From positions 25,596,865 to 25,660,864 of the forward strand of contig OX235275.1 in the NCBI GenBank assembly GCA_944472155.2: a stretch of DNA of 64,000 nucleotides, written 5' to 3'. The notes beneath the pieces are model-generated. The model was not told the origin of the DNA, ran no database searches, and saw only the letters and a list, made by a program, of their open reading frames with translations. The DNA is from Trichobilharzia szidati. Lineage: Eukaryota > Platyhelminthes > Trematoda > Strigeidida > Schistosomatidae. How positions within the stretch are numbered: position 1 is the first letter of the stretch; each line of letters begins with the position of its first letter. Made by a program: the position numbers and the translations under genes. Positions 20,560-31,523 of this stretch are shown in pieces.

Positions 20560-20800
20560 ATTAAACTTTCGAATTGCCAATTAGGGATTCCACAAACTTT
20601 AGGATACCCTTCCCCAAACACGTTTCATATATAGGTTTAAAAGATGTGTTAACGTCAATTTTATGTCCTGTCTCCTCTTTAATATGTTTCACAACAGAGG
20701 ACCTAGGTCTCCTGTTCTTACCGTTAATATGTTCTGAAGATTCCATTTTTTTCTCGAGCCATTTAGGAATACGCTCTGAAGTCAGCCCTTACTTGCAGAG
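20560..20800 (-). mobile_element. Penelope endonuclease C-terminal remnant I
   Basis: Minus-strand frame 20746-20561 reads HIKEETGHKIDVNTSFKPIY, KGILKFVESLIGNSKV. This corresponds to the SAIxxHxxxTGHKID...FxVIY part of Penelope GIY-YIG domains. The GIY-YIG core itself is lost. Confidence 0.65.
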
Positions 20801-20904
20801 ATCGATGAGTCCTCCCTTTGTATGTGTGTCCACACGTACATTCAAAGTGGTAATAATATATAATATAAAATATTTGTTATCATTACAGAGATAATAGCCA
20901 GAGC

Positions 20905-21700
20905 TATAATAATAATAATAATCTACTTTATTCCAAAAACGGTACTTATAATACAGAATGGAATTCTCAGCATCTGTCACAATATTGCATCTGATTTACT
21001 CAAAATATAAATAAAATTAAGAATTAAAACAAAATTAACCGGAGGGATTTGTCCACATTTACGATATAAAGTCAAAAATATTCGAATCACGAATTGAGAT
21101 TATTAAATATAATAATAATAATAACGGTGTGTTTGTTTCAAACAGTATTGTCGATTGAGTTTGGAAACTTTAGCATGTTATAGATTATTGGATCTAATGT
21201 TCTGTTTATGTAGTATAGTGAGGGGAAATACAAAATTTACAGTTATAATACAGCTTATGAGAAAAAATATAAACAAAACGAAAAAAATTGAGAGGATTAT
21301 AAATATGAGAAATACAATAACAGTAAAGTTTGATGTTTTAAGGGTTGAGGAAATGGTTTATTTGGTGGTGCTAAGATGGTTAGTTAGTTCGTGCCTGACA
21401 CTATTTTCATCACATAAAGTATGTGCCACCAAATATAGTATAGTGGAATTTTTATACTTAGACGTACGTGCATGAAGTCTTCTGAAAAGACTTCTTCTTT
21501 TACTTGAAGAGACACAAGGTTGGAGCTGCGGGTAGAGTGGGTGCTCAGAGTCTGACAAAATTCCTTTAGCGAATTTGTTGCATGACATCAAGTGCCTATC
21601 AGTGACAATGTCGACGATATGGCCCAATGGGATACCACTCGTCCCATTGACAGTCTTCAGAGTTCTACGATGGATGCATAGAATAACAGCCTGATTTCAA
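20905..21700 (-). mobile_element. CR1/jockey-type LINE, C-terminus and 3' UTR, minus
   Basis: Minus-strand frame 21627-21358 (RHLMSCNKFAKGILSDSEHP, LHARTSKYKNSTILYL) is the C-terminal block also found at 51894-52190 and 59168-59530, where it follows the reverse transcriptase. The 3' UTR runs down to an (AAT/ATT)n end at 20911-20928, next to CTACTTTATTCCAAAAACGG, as in the other copies. Only the last ~110 codons remain. Confidence 0.75.
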
Positions 21701-21869
21701 GTTATCCAATGACAAGATGAATATTATTTGAATGACAAATATAGCCAGTTGCATACAGATAAGAAGTAGTGTGAAATGTATGCAGATATTTAAAACGATA
21801 GCTGTTGGTATAGAGACGCAAGTACATTTTTCAAGTATTGTTTTTTTCTAGGGACTTTATTTAATTGGT

Positions 21870-22060
21870 TGGTGAATTTCATCATGAGCTGATGTCAATT
21901 AGAAAACCAATGGAAAAACACTGGGGTGTACTGGACAGCTGTTTCGTGCTAGTTTTTGAACTCTTCAGGAGTACGCACCCACCATAGTGCAGTCGAACCC
22001 AGACCCTCTGGTTACAAGACTAGCGAGCCCGTAGACCCAGTACATTAAACTGACAAGCGA
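21870..22060 (-). repeat. SINE S1, minus copy
   Basis: Outer end TTTCATCATGAGCTGATGTC, ribozyme region 21948-21994 with core CTGAAGA, GAAACAGCTG and CAGTAC all present on the minus strand, but with stem I and stem II mismatches. Truncated after box B near 22000. Confidence 0.65.
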
Positions 22061-22600
22061 CTATTTGGGCCGAAATTCTCATTGTATACCCGATTTTTAG
22101 ATACCATTGAGCAAATGCTACGTAAACTTTTTGACAAGGTTATGCAATAGGCGAATATATTCTGAATAAGAGTATGAAATCCAGAAACATACTTGATATT
22201 TAATGAATGAATTTAAACTAAATATAACCTTGAAATCTGAAGACGAATAACTGGGGTTCATTTAAAGTTATTATTGAGTGATGAGAAAGGTGGTAGTTGA
22301 GTGTCAATTTAACGAGTGTGAAGACGGTAAGAAAACGTATAAAAGGAACATGTGAGAGTGAAAATGTTGAATTAATTATCAAAGTAAAAGCATATTAATC
22401 ATTAAAAGTTGAAAGTAAAAGCAATTACAGGGAACGACTAATAAAGAGGTTAAGGCCATGGTAGAATAAAAGACTGGATATATACTTTTTCTGTATACAG
22501 AGTTCAGGGTTGTGTTGATGAATTGCCAACTTTCATCAACTCACTAGCAAAAACCAGATTTCTATGGATGCTTATTCTGATGTGAACGCCGGAAATCGTT
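22061..22600. other. Unassigned 540 bp
   Basis: No known repeat or frame recognised. Lies downstream of the candidate exon on the minus strand. Confidence 0.3.
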
Positions 22601-22605
22601 CTTTA

Positions 22606-22875
22606 CTAAGGTAATAACCTTATATGGCTGTAACTGGTGCCTTTAGTCACGTGACGTAAGGGATCATTTCCTAGGTGTGTGCTGATAATTTGTGTCATCC
22701 TCTCACACAAATCTGTAATGCATGCGTGGAGAGAAATTAGCGTGGTGTCTGTACCAAAGTCATCTTCTGGATCAGGTCTAAAGCTTGGGCCAGTCATCAG
22801 TACTTCTGCATTTCTGAAAACTATGGAGAAACTTCTCGCGTATGTTTTTAAACCTTCTGTGAAATCCTTTGATGA
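22606..22875 (-). CDS. Possible host exon (unknown protein)
   Basis: Open minus-strand frame of about 90 codons with a protein-like composition: TYARSFSIVF, LMTGPSFRPDPEDDFGTDT, ISLHACITDLCERMTQII, GNDPLRHVTK. It does not match any repeat in this window. Upstream there is a pyrimidine-containing stretch ending CTGCGCTCAG at about 22876-22885, usable as a 3' splice site; downstream, AAGGTTATT near 22609-22618 is a weak 5' splice site, and otherwise the frame stops at 22606. I do not recognise the family. It could equally be a chance frame or a fragment of an unknown element. Confidence 0.3.
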   Translation of the reverse strand, partial: SSKDFTEGLKTYARSFSIVFRNAEVLMTGPSFRPDPEDDFGTDTTLISLHACITDLCERMTQIISTHLGNDPLRHVTKGTSYSHIRLLP

Positions 22876-22889
22876 CTGAGCGCAGTTTG

Positions 22890-23169
22890 CTTAGAAATAC
22901 AGGAGAAGCAGTTTAGGCGCTGTCCTTCTATATTTATAGGATTATTTACTGATGTTCGTCGTTTTATACTGGCCAACATCTATTTCAATGATAGCCATAT
23001 ATTTCATAGAATAACTTCAGGAACCTAGGAAAGAGTATTCAGCAATATTAAGACTGACTTTTATCACACAATAGGGGAATATTTAAGACTTCTTTATTGT
23101 ATAAAATGGTTCACAGTCTTGGTGTGCACCTTACCAAGAGTATTTTCAACAGCAGATGCCTTTGCTAGC
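22890..23169. other. Unassigned
   Basis: Nothing recognised. Confidence 0.25.
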
Positions 23170-23480
23170 TGGATATTAATGATCAAACAGTCTGTGAGAG
23201 AGCATAAGTAAGCAAAGAGGAACTATGGTCGATAGAAAATAAGCTGAAAAATGGTTACTCAGCAACCGTGTATAAAGGAATGGTGATGCATGGATTGAGT
23301 ATACGCTGAGGAGTCCATTGAGTGATATCAAACACCAGGTGAACAGGTGAGATGCAATGTTTTCTGTGTCAAAGGTTGAGTTGGAGAATGATAAAAATTT
23401 GGACAAAGAATCGATTGCAATTAAGGTGTTTACTGTTGAGAGTCCAATATGTTACTGTGAACCCATGAGAAGAAGAAGAG
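23170..23480 (+). mobile_element. RTE-type LINE tail, plus, heavily decayed
   Basis: The string ending GGTGATGCATGGATTGAGTA, then CGCTGAGGAGTCCATTGAGT, parallels GAGATGGATTGGACACTCGC, TGAGGAGGCCGCTGGGTGAC at 28709-28748. Homology fades on both sides. Confidence 0.4.
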
Positions 23481-23639
23481 TAATACTGATAAATTTCACA
23501 ATACACTGTGAAGCGATTTCGAATTCAAAGATACATTGATCAGTTGCAACACACTTGTCTGCTATTTTTTAGAATAACAATCAAATATAAGTTTACATTC
23601 ATAAATTCTCCTGAACCGATCAATACCTTCACTACGACA

Positions 23640-24670
23640 GCTTCTGTCCTTTAAGATAAAAGGACACTGTACGACAGGGCCAGGAAGTTATGCTCGCCTA
23701 ACAAGGTTGAAGAAGAATTAAGCTTTGTTGAAAAATGTCCTAAAGAAAACGGGTATTCAAAGGGATTTATCCTAAAGTACAGCAAAGAAGGAGATGAGAA
23801 AGAGAAACATCTAACATTTGAAAAGAAGAAAGTGTTCCTTTGTCTCCCACACAAAGGAGAAGCAGTATTACAAAAGATTGGAAAGAGGATAAAAGGAGCA
23901 ATAAAGAGATGCTTCCCTGCAGCTAAGCTGGTGACTTTATACAGCACTACATGCTCTATAAGCCAATCGAAACTGGATTAATACCCTGCTGGTGCTGCCT
24001 CCAACTGCATTCATAAATTTAATTGTGCCTGTGGCAGCAGGTACATTGGAAGGATAGAAAGAAAGGCTTCTATCCGTTGTTTTCAGAGCACATACCAAGA
24101 AACTTATGCTTAGAAGGAAGCAGATATTTCAAAGTGCAATTACCAGACACCTTGTGTATACGGGTCATTTTGTCGAGATTTCCAAATCCTTCAAAATATA
24201 TTTAACATATAAAGGACAGCGAATCTACTACGATTTGCTGAAGCAATTGCAATTAAACGTTTCAGACCAAACTCATGCACATAGACAAAGAGAGTACGGT
24301 CAAACTCTCACTCCTTTGAAAACCGTATTGCTTTGATTACACTGATTAGTCATACACACTGGTGAGCTCAGCTCTCTAAGCAAGTTTTCAGTTTGATGAA
24401 CTTTAACCTTCTTGAGTCACTATGTTGACGTTCAAGCGAAGAATGTTTCTTAGATTTATCTGTTTTCTGTCTTGTCTCACCCCATTTTTTCTTTCATAAT
24501 TTGATTGTATAAAAACTGATGGTAACTTAAACTAAAAATAATTGTAATGCTTATATTCCGGATGCGTTCATCTTATAATATTTTCTTTATTATCTTTCAA
24601 ACATTGAATAAGTTTGCAGCTGATGGGAACCTGTGAAATAGAATGCTGGTATCATTTTGCACTGCAAATC
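23640..24670 (+). mobile_element. Penelope-like element J (K-type), 3' half
   Basis: 5'-truncated sister of 34927-37705. It starts within the RT thumb/linker (LYDRARKLCSPNKVEEELSF, ENGYSKGFILKYSKEGDEK), keeps KKKVFLCLPHKGEAVLQKIG and AIKRCFPAAKLVTLYS, then a damaged GIY-YIG domain: HKFNCACGSRYIGRIERKAS, an in-frame break before IRxFSEH, and RHLVYTGHFVEISKSFKI. The coding part ends near 24330. The non-coding 3' end (24350-24668) matches the left flank of the sister copy and finishes with a hammerhead-like motif. Confidence 0.85.
24613..24668 (+). ncRNA. Hammerhead-like motif at Penelope J 3' end
   Basis: Stem I TTTGCAG (24613-24619) pairs perfectly with CTGCAAA (24662-24668). Between them are CTGATGG (core with last A to G), a short weak stem II, GAAA, and an AT-rich segment that can form stem III, ending in A just before the 3' strand of stem I. 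Penelope elements are known to carry minimal type I hammerheads; this looks like one with a damaged core. Confidence 0.6.
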
Positions 24671-24699
24671 TAGCGTTTCCTTCTCTCTGTGAACATCCA

Positions 24700-25080
24700 C
24701 AATAGTTATTCATGTGGCGTGAATAGTCTTATAATTAAGAATGATTTGAAGTTGTGTCACTACTTTAACACAAGATGAAGTGAATTGCTAACAGGAATCT
24801 AACTCTGTTAGTAGAGTACTTACGTAGATAATAGCACTAGTAGTTAGTACACCCCTAGATAATAACAAAAATTCATCACTCTTAATTATGAGGCAATAAG
24901 GAATATTCAGTTAGTAGGGGAACGAAACATTCTAACAGGTATTTCACACGTTCAACAATGAAAAAACATGCAGAATTGTTTTGTTTTCTTTTATTCGAGT
25001 GTTTTTGCTGCATTTTATGCACGCAAATATGTGGGATGACTTCATCCACTGTTTCGCGTGATAACCTTATTAATTGCTGA
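24700..25080 (-). repeat. Unnamed repeat X, minus copy
   Basis: Reverse complement shares CATTGTTGAACGTGTGAAAT, GCCTCATAATTAAG, AGTGATGAATTTTTGTTA and GAAGTTGTGTCACTACTT-type strings with 14770-15010 and 17670-17890. Confidence 0.5.
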
Positions 25081-25089
25081 GTAAATGTA

Positions 25090-25305
25090 TCACATGAGTT
25101 CGTAGAGATGTGATTGATTTGAGGTTTAAGCATGTGGCTCCTGGAACGGAATTCAATGAACTATCACTTCTAACCTTTTCAGCCACTGCCAGCCGATGTC
25201 ATCGGCGAGTACTTGTCCTCACAAACGACATGAACACCATCAGTGGTCAGAACATATCACTTGGACTCCAGTCAACCTCGTTCCATATCCGAGCAGTAAA
25301 GGGCA
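25090..25305. repeat. Diverged SINE-like stretch
   Basis: 25140-25270 (CAATGAACTATCACTTCTAA, CAGCCACTGCCAGC, GATGTCATCGGCGAGTACTT) resembles the minus S2 body in patches. Low certainty. Confidence 0.35.
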
Positions 25306-25308
25306 ACA

Positions 25309-26820
25309 GATTAATATTATTGTTATTATCGTTTCCTTTAGTTCCTGGATGATCATTAGGCTTCAGTCGCACGTTTCCATTGCATTCGGTTCTCTGCCGA
25401 CATTTTCACCCGGCTTCACGTCTGCCCGCATAATTTCATCTACTCTTCACATAACCTCTCCCTCTTTGTCACTCTCTCACTGACGACCAACTCGCCACTT
25501 CCAATTCGGCCTTCACTCTAGCCATGTCCTGGCGTGTGATGTCATGTGGTGGTTGCTTCTCTCAGAGTACGGCTGGTCAATCTCCATTTCTTCCTGCATA
25601 TTTCTCGCACAATTAGTTCCTGCTGGGTTGGGTTGGTCCGTTCATTGCCAGAGATCTCTGATGCTGATTTTTCTGGCTGACCATCTAGTCTTGAGTAGTA
25701 TTGAGCGAAGACAGATGCTGATGAAGGTCTGTAGTTTGTTAGAAGTGGCCTTCGTGACGTGGCGCCAAGTCTCTAATGCGTATAACGAGTAGCAGTGACT
25801 TCACATTGGAGTTGAAAATTTGGATCTTATTTTTCATGCCGAGAGCGGAGTGTTGATCTCCACACAGACTTGAGAGAAATGAAAGCTTGCATTGCGTTGC
25901 TGATACTCGTTTTGATGATATCATCATTAGTTCCGTCCGCCAGTATTTGAAATGGTGCTTCCCAGGTAGGTAGGTAGGTATGTAGGTAGGTAAAGGAGGT
26001 TACTTCTTTCAGATTTCTCCCATTTTTGCTGACTTATTGTTGTCTGTTATTGTTGCTGTTGGCCAGGAATCTTCATCACTGCATCTGTTTTCTCTATGTT
26101 CACCTGAAATCCTATCTTTGATGCTTTCTCTGGCAACTTGTTACTTATCTTCCAGTTTGCGGGAAATCATCGGCGAAGTCCAGATCCTCCAAGTTTTTGT
26201 GTTGGTTCATTTTATGCCTGTTTCCTCGCTGCCCACTGTCTGTCACATTAGCCAGTCTACCACCCGCAATCAGGAAATTAATCATTGGAGGTAGTAGGCA
26301 GCCAGCCAGCCTTGTTTTACTCCCGTCTTCACCTCGAAGGATTCCTTGAGTCTTCCATTGTGGATTAATTGGCATGCAGCATTGTCGTACAACTGTTGGA
26401 TGAGGTGTGTAATTGTTGGCAGCACCCCGTAATAGCGAAGTAGTTTCCAAATCACCTCTTGATGAACGCTGCGCTATCAAAGGCCTTTCCAAATTCAATG
26501 AAGTTGAGATAGAGGGCCGAAAGTCATTCCAATCTCTGTTCTGTGATGATCCGTAGTGCTGCGATTTGATCGATGCACGATTTGTTCCTCCTGAATCCGG
26601 CCTGTTCCAGTCGAAGTTTTTCATCCAGAGTGGCATGTTTGGTTCTCTCTATGATGATGCGGCTTAGTATTTCGCTTGAGATGGCTAGGAGCATAATGCC
26701 TCGCCAGTTCTTACATTGACTTAAGTCTCCTTTCTTTTGCGGTTTGAATAAGTAGCTTATCTTTCAATCCGCAGGTACCTAACCCTCTTTCCACACCTTC
26801 CCCAGAAGTGGTGTCATCTA
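25309..26820 (-). mobile_element. RTE-type LINE, RT core to 3' end, minus
   Basis: Long minus-strand RTE remnant ending at an AAT-type tail at 25309-25335. Reading from 26820: a LGKVWKEG-like start, the SQCKNWRGIMLL segment (near 26700-26720), FDWNRPDSGGTNRASIKSQH (QAGFRRNRSCIDQ area, shifted), LNFIEFGKAFDS region, LLRGAANNYTPHPTVVRQCC, KTRLAGCLLPPMINFLIAGG, NLEDLDFADDFPQ (palm FADD box), then NKIQIFNSN(V)KSLLL, and the C-terminal tail to 25350. Many frameshifts. A (GTAG)n microsatellite (25966-25991) interrupts it. Confidence 0.8.
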
Positions 26821-28005
26821 AAGTCATAAAATGAAAATATCTTATAAATGTGTTTGATATCAATGGATGATAAGCTAAACATAAAATTCTATGATGTCTG
26901 CTGAGTCCTGTACGTTTGCCTTAAAAATGAATCAAGCAATGATTTCATCCACTTTGCTGTGCATCTACTCTGTTCTCTCTACCCTTTCGGAACTGATTAT
27001 ATTTGGCATTATATACATAACTGAACACTATCAGCTTTGGTTGATGAAAGTGTTTCATTTATTAATCAATCAAACCTACGTGTTTTATGCTTGAAAGCTG
27101 TTCACAGGGCTAAAATCACATGTTCTACAGAATTACATTTCGATAATCCGACTACCCTCAGGCTACATGGTGTGACAGTCTATGCATTTGACTTCCCACA
27201 ATCACTGTAGGATATTTTGTAAATTGTATTATGTCGTCACATTGAGTCAGCAGGGTCGTTTAGCCTACACAAAATGTTTATGAGAGAATTTGTAAGTTTA
27301 AATGCACATTAGCGTTTATAAAAAGCCAACGCATTCTGCTAATAGATATTTGGACTTTAATTCATCTCAGCTGCTGTCTGTAAGCTTGGCTTAGTTAAGT
27401 GTCTAACAAGTCGAGCAATAGCACTAAGTAGCACAAAAAAGATCTAAACGATGAAATGAAACAGATAGAAGAGGAAGCACTGGTGTTAACTAACTAACTA
27501 TCCTATAAAACTCATTAGGAATATCAAAATAGGTCAATGAAGTACCGTATGCGCATTCTATGGTAATTCTCTTTTCTAGGAGAGGAACCACAGGTTCAGA
27601 GGATGAATTTACATGCCTGGTTGAAAGGTTGATGGTAACAAGCTACCGTCTGAGGAATTAAGACTAAATGCTTTATAAGTCTCAATCCCGTCAATATTTG
27701 CAACAGTACATCCTGAGTCTATATGGTGTCTGAACTGGACCATGTGTTCAGCTAGGCCTACTGGGTCTAGAGTTGCGCCACAGCGATGACCATAAAATGT
27801 GCTCCGAATTTAGGGCTGTACGGGATGATACGATAGCTGACTACGGTATGACCATAAGGATTTTGGTCACATCGTTCCTCATTTTCCTCAGTATTTAGAA
27901 CAAAATTCGGATTCTCAGCACCAGTGCAAAGTCTGTCCTTGTATCCGGACCCCTCTTAAAAAGCATTTCCAGGTGCCTACTTCAGACTTTTACAGACTTC
28001 TGCCT
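26821..28005. other. Unassigned ~1.2 kb with one odd minus-strand frame
   Basis: No repeat named. On the minus strand 27809-27609 there is a 66-codon open stretch (HRCGATLDPVGLAEHMVQF, SGCTVANIDGIETYKAF, SSDGSLLPSTFQPGM) bounded by stops, with no ATG at its start. Could be an exon piece or an element I do not recognise. Confidence 0.3.
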
Positions 28006-28009
28006 TCCC

Positions 28010-28265
28010 TGGCCACATACTGAAGATTAGATGACAATCCAGAAGTAAATAGTAACAAGAAACGCTGGCAGGCAATGAGCCTATAGATAGCCTATTAGTT
28101 TAAGAAATTTGTTGGGGGAAATTGAGATGGATCGGGCACACTCAGGGTACTGGTGACTAACATTGCTCTTCAGGCCACAGAGTGGGACACGAATTGAAAT
28201 TGAAAAGTTGGATGTGGCTCTGATGGCGACATGGGGGACACCGTTTGAATAAGAAGAAGAAGGAG
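28010..28265 (+). mobile_element. RTE-type LINE tail scrap, plus
   Basis: Near 28100-28140 a FVGGN*DGSGTLRV string parallels QEKVEMDWTLAEEA at 28690-28735 in a different frame; GGCGACATGGGGGACACC parallels the RTE (V)TWRR area. Very decayed. Confidence 0.35.
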
Positions 28266-28267
28266 AA

Positions 28268-28395
28268 ATAGATATATGTTTCATCCTAGTTCGCGACTCT
28301 TCAGTACTCTGCATATAAAGACCCTGCCACCAGGGATTAAACACAAGAATCATCAGGTTATAACCTCATTTCTTTGGCCTATTAATCACATAGTA
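28268..28395 (-). repeat. SINE S1 fragment, minus
   Basis: TATGTTTCATCCTAGTTCGC, GACTCTTCAGTACTC, then ACCAGGGATTAAACACAAGA (mutated box B) and CATCAGGTTATAA. Partial copy. Confidence 0.5.
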
Positions 28396-28516
28396 TGGAT
28401 TTGTTAATCCGTAGATGCCTTGAGTAGAAGTCTTAGTCATTCAGGATAAAGGGAAATTTCACCGATGGAAATGGTTAGCGGCATATTGCTAAATAAGGAT
28501 ACAGAAATAACCACCA

Positions 28517-28968
28517 GTCAATTCTTCTATACGAATCAGAAACTCGGAGGGTCACAAAGAATATTTCCAACAGCCGGTTGCAGACCTTTATTAACAACTG
28601 TCTTCGTTCCATACTGAAGATCAGATGGCCGAAAAGAATCACCAACAAGAAATTATGAGAACAAACAAAACAAGAACCAATCGCTCAACAAATATGCAGG
28701 AAAAAGTGGAGATGGATTGGACACTCGCTGAGGAGGCCGCTGGGTGACGTCGCGCATCAGGCCATCGCTCGAGTAGAACCCAAAAGGGAAGCGGCGAGTG
28801 GGACGTCCAAGGGTGACATGAAGGAGATTGTGTGAAGAGGAGCTGAAACAGTATGGACTAACCTGGATGCAGGTAAAAAGTACAGCAGAAGACAGAAGCA
28901 AGTGGAGACGTGCAGTTGAAGTCCTATGTTCCACTAGGAACCCAAGGGAACAATAATAATAATTGAAT
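28517..28968 (+). mobile_element. RTE-type LINE 3' end, copy with clean tail
   Basis: Begins at QFFYTNQKLGGSQR (SVLLYGSETWRVTR in another frame), continues LLTTVFVPY*RSDG, then RTNKTRTNRSTNMQEKVEMD, GHTLRRPLGDVAHQAIARVE, KREAASGTSKGDMKEIV, and ends with EVLCSTRNPREQ and (AAT)n at 28956-28966. Frames alternate through small indels. Confidence 0.8.
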
Positions 28969-29120
28969 CCCAAATCAGTGGATCAATGATCAACGAACTG
29001 ACTTTATAAACTGCAGATTCCATGTAGTCATAGATATGTCCTGGTGAAGGGTTTCAGGCTAGAACGAAACGCCTGTACGGTACTCTGTAGCTTCCAGTGA
29101 TTCTCTGACTGATGTCACAA
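28969..29120 (+). repeat. SINE S1, plus fragment
   Basis: Ribozyme-like piece TCCTGGTGAAGGGTTTCAGG, CTAGAACGAAACGCCTGTAC, then CTTCCAGTGATTCTCTGACT. Head almost lost. Confidence 0.45.
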
Positions 29121-29585
29121 CAACAAAAAACAACTAAACATATAGCTTATGAGTAGTAATTTATGAACAAAATCAAAGATCTTTCAATTGCCGTAATTTA
29201 GTACTTCCATAAATGCATTTCTACAACTAGAGAAGTCCATAGAATAAAGCAACATTTTTGACCTTAACTAAATAAAAACTATAATGTAAGCCGATCTTAA
29301 ATGCGTTAAATATGTAGGTCAAAATGTTCCTTTCATAATTGCTTCTTTGTTTACCTCACAAAAGGCACTAAACTTCTTTTTGAAAGCATGTGACATAAAG
29401 TAGTCTTTTCTCAGAAAAGTATACTAAAAAGATATAAAATACTTCCATAGAAGAGGATGATAGCACCAAAACTAAAGCAAATGCAAACAATGGTGATTCT
29501 GCTTGCCATACAGTTGAAAAAGGACACTATTATGCATAAAGTACAGAGAAGAGCTTAGACAAAGAAACAAGTGAATATTTGAAAT
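29121..29585. other. Unassigned 465 bp
   Basis: AT-rich, nothing recognised. Confidence 0.3.
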
Positions 29586-29589
29586 ATTA

Positions 29590-29755
29590 CGAACAGGAAG
29601 CCTTGGACCTAGGTTTCGTGCTTGTTGGCCCTGGTCAGTCAGCAAAGCATATCTGCAACCTCGAAGGAACTCATGTCCCTTCTCAGATTCGGACCCGTGT
29701 CACCCAATGCTCCAGTCAGAGACGTTGTCACTGAGCTACTCAGGCTCACGATTGA
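29590..29755 (-). repeat. SINE S3, minus copy
   Basis: Minus strand has a good tRNA-like head (GAGCCTGAGTAGCTCAGTGA, CAACGTCTCTGACTGG, GGGTCCGAATCTGAG) followed by the hammerhead region at 29600-29645. Stem III (ACCTAGGT) is perfect and AAGGC is kept, but the core reads CTGACCA, changing an essential G. Confidence 0.65.
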
Positions 29756-29756
29756 C

Positions 29757-30050
29757 ATCCTCTAGGACTGAACTGGATACTTTTGATTGGACACTAGTCA
29801 GTAACTACTGTGATTTGTCTAGTCCTTTCTTTGATGCAGACTAAATTCTATTAGTCAGGTTTGCAACGTGGTCACCATACTTGGTGGCTCACCATCACGG
29901 TGCACTTTAAATTGTTGCTGTTAGACTCACAGTGCACCGTGGTAGCGAGCCACCCAGTGGTATGCTGGCCACGTTGCAGACTTGACTGATTGAATTCAGT
30001 CTGCATCAAAGATAAGACTAGACACATTGCACTAGTGACTGCTTAGTGTT
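29757..30050. repeat. Foldback hairpin, arms over 100 bp
   Basis: Left arm (about 29777-29915) and right arm (about 29942-30045) are inverted copies: CACCATCACGGTGCAC against GTGCACCGTGGTAGCG; TTGCAACGTGGTCACCATAC against ATGCTGGCCACGTTGCAGAC; TGTCTAGTCCTTTCTTTGAT against ATCAAAGATAAGACTAGACA. Loop about 26 nt. Same arm family as 7675-8050. Confidence 0.7.
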
Positions 30051-30069
30051 CGATATAAAATTACTTATA

Positions 30070-30835
30070 GTTAATTATCATTTGCTCAAGTTCCAAGGAG
30101 AACCAAGAGTTTCATTCTTTACTCTGCAAGCCTCTTTGGTCAGCCTTCCGATTGTCAATAATCTCTCGTTTCTTCCTCAGACAATCTTCTTCATGTCATT
30201 CATGGATCAACACACAACACCGCGTTATCCATTCAGGTTACAGTCGACAGCTTACTTGGTTTGCGATGTCACCGATTTGTCTCCTGACTGTGCGTCCGAT
30301 GCACCTGTATTTTTTTCGACATATTTATTGAGCTGGTTGGTTGGTTTCCCGCCAGATTTCCTTGTTATTTCTTCATTCTGACAGGCCATCTAATCTTCAG
30401 TAGTCTGTGAGAATTGACTTCGGTGCTTCGAGAGTCAATCTCTGAACCAGACAGAAGCACTAATAGACCTAATATTAGTGTAAGAATTCCGAATCCTGTT
30501 CTTTATGCTGATGGCAGAAGATTTCCATATTGCTTTCAGAGTAATGAATATCTGTCACGTCTTTATCATCTTCACTGCCTTCGAAGTCCTCAACCACTCC
30601 ATCTGTGGTTGAAACCACTCTGCCCAAATAAGCGCAAGAACTGAAATCCTCCAAAATACTCTCCTTGATAGTGTTTGATGCTTGTTGTCATTGGCTCGTT
30701 ATGTTCATTACCTCCGTCTTCTAAACGTTTGCTTGAATTGCTGTTTTCAATATCAGCCTGCCTCATTAGCCAACTTGTTGTGATTCGCTTGCTTTTCGTA
30801 GAGTTTTTGTAACATCAGACAAAGTACAAAGCTTC
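30070..30835 (-). mobile_element. RTE-type LINE, minus, decayed
   Basis: Antisense matches to the RTE tail and post-RT region: NKYVEKNTGASDAQSGDKSV (tail region, 30260-30325), a post-palm stretch near 30380-30480, and LRRFQFLRLFGQ/EDFEGSEDDKDVTDIHYSE (palm-distal). Only weak, patchy similarity, consistent in order and direction. Confidence 0.45.
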
Positions 30836-30837
30836 TA

Positions 30838-31043
30838 GAGTCGTTCGACGCGCATCCTGTCAAAAAAGGTCATAGAACACTATCCAGTGTGGCTGCAGAA
30901 AGGAAGAAGTGACAGTATAAGCAATGCAATGATTGAACATCACAACACTGCCGGTCATCCCGCCTCAGCAAATGCCTCCTGCTTCAAAGTAATTCATAAA
31001 GTGGAGAACCTACTGACAAGGACAATACGTTTCCATATTAATT
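30838..31043 (+). mobile_element. Penelope (B-type) endonuclease fragment, plus
   Basis: Encodes VVRRASCQKRS*NTIQCGCR in broken frame, then WLQKGRSDSISNAMIEHHNT, ASCFKVIHKVENLLTRTIRF, equivalent to WLQRGGTGSISRAITE...SSFKVIYKVNKNLPKTV in copy B. It is cut at 31043 where element D begins. Confidence 0.75.
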
Positions 31044-31523
31044 TGTTTATTAGATATATCACACAGTGTAACATTTTTATTTACTGTATGACAATGTTTC
31101 GAACAAAATGTATTGTTCATAATCTGATCATCAGTTATAATCACATGACTTCGAAACTTGAGTTTCATAGTTTTCTTTGTTCTCTCCTATTTGTAGTAGT
31201 GGTAGGAGAATTTTCCAGATATCCGACTTGACAGGTGTTGAATCATTCCTAATACATATATTTGGAGTTGATTCGATAAAAAAAGTCTCAGTCACTTATC
31301 AATCTCTCCCTTCAGCCTGTGGCATTCGATTTTAAAACTCTCATCCTATCCCATTCATCCTACTGTATGGTTGTGTGTAACTGCATTTGGTGCTATAGCT
31401 GAACTATTCTCCAGATTTCTTATCTTATTCGGGTCAACCAATCTAGATTTTGCTAGGTTTTTATGTTCAACTAGTCTGACTGCCCCTGTTCTACTAGTTT
31501 GACCTATGTATGTGACCTGACAA

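Noticed and set aside
25966..25991. (GTAG)n run as a regulatory element
   Set aside because: Ordinary microsatellite inside a dead RTE copy.
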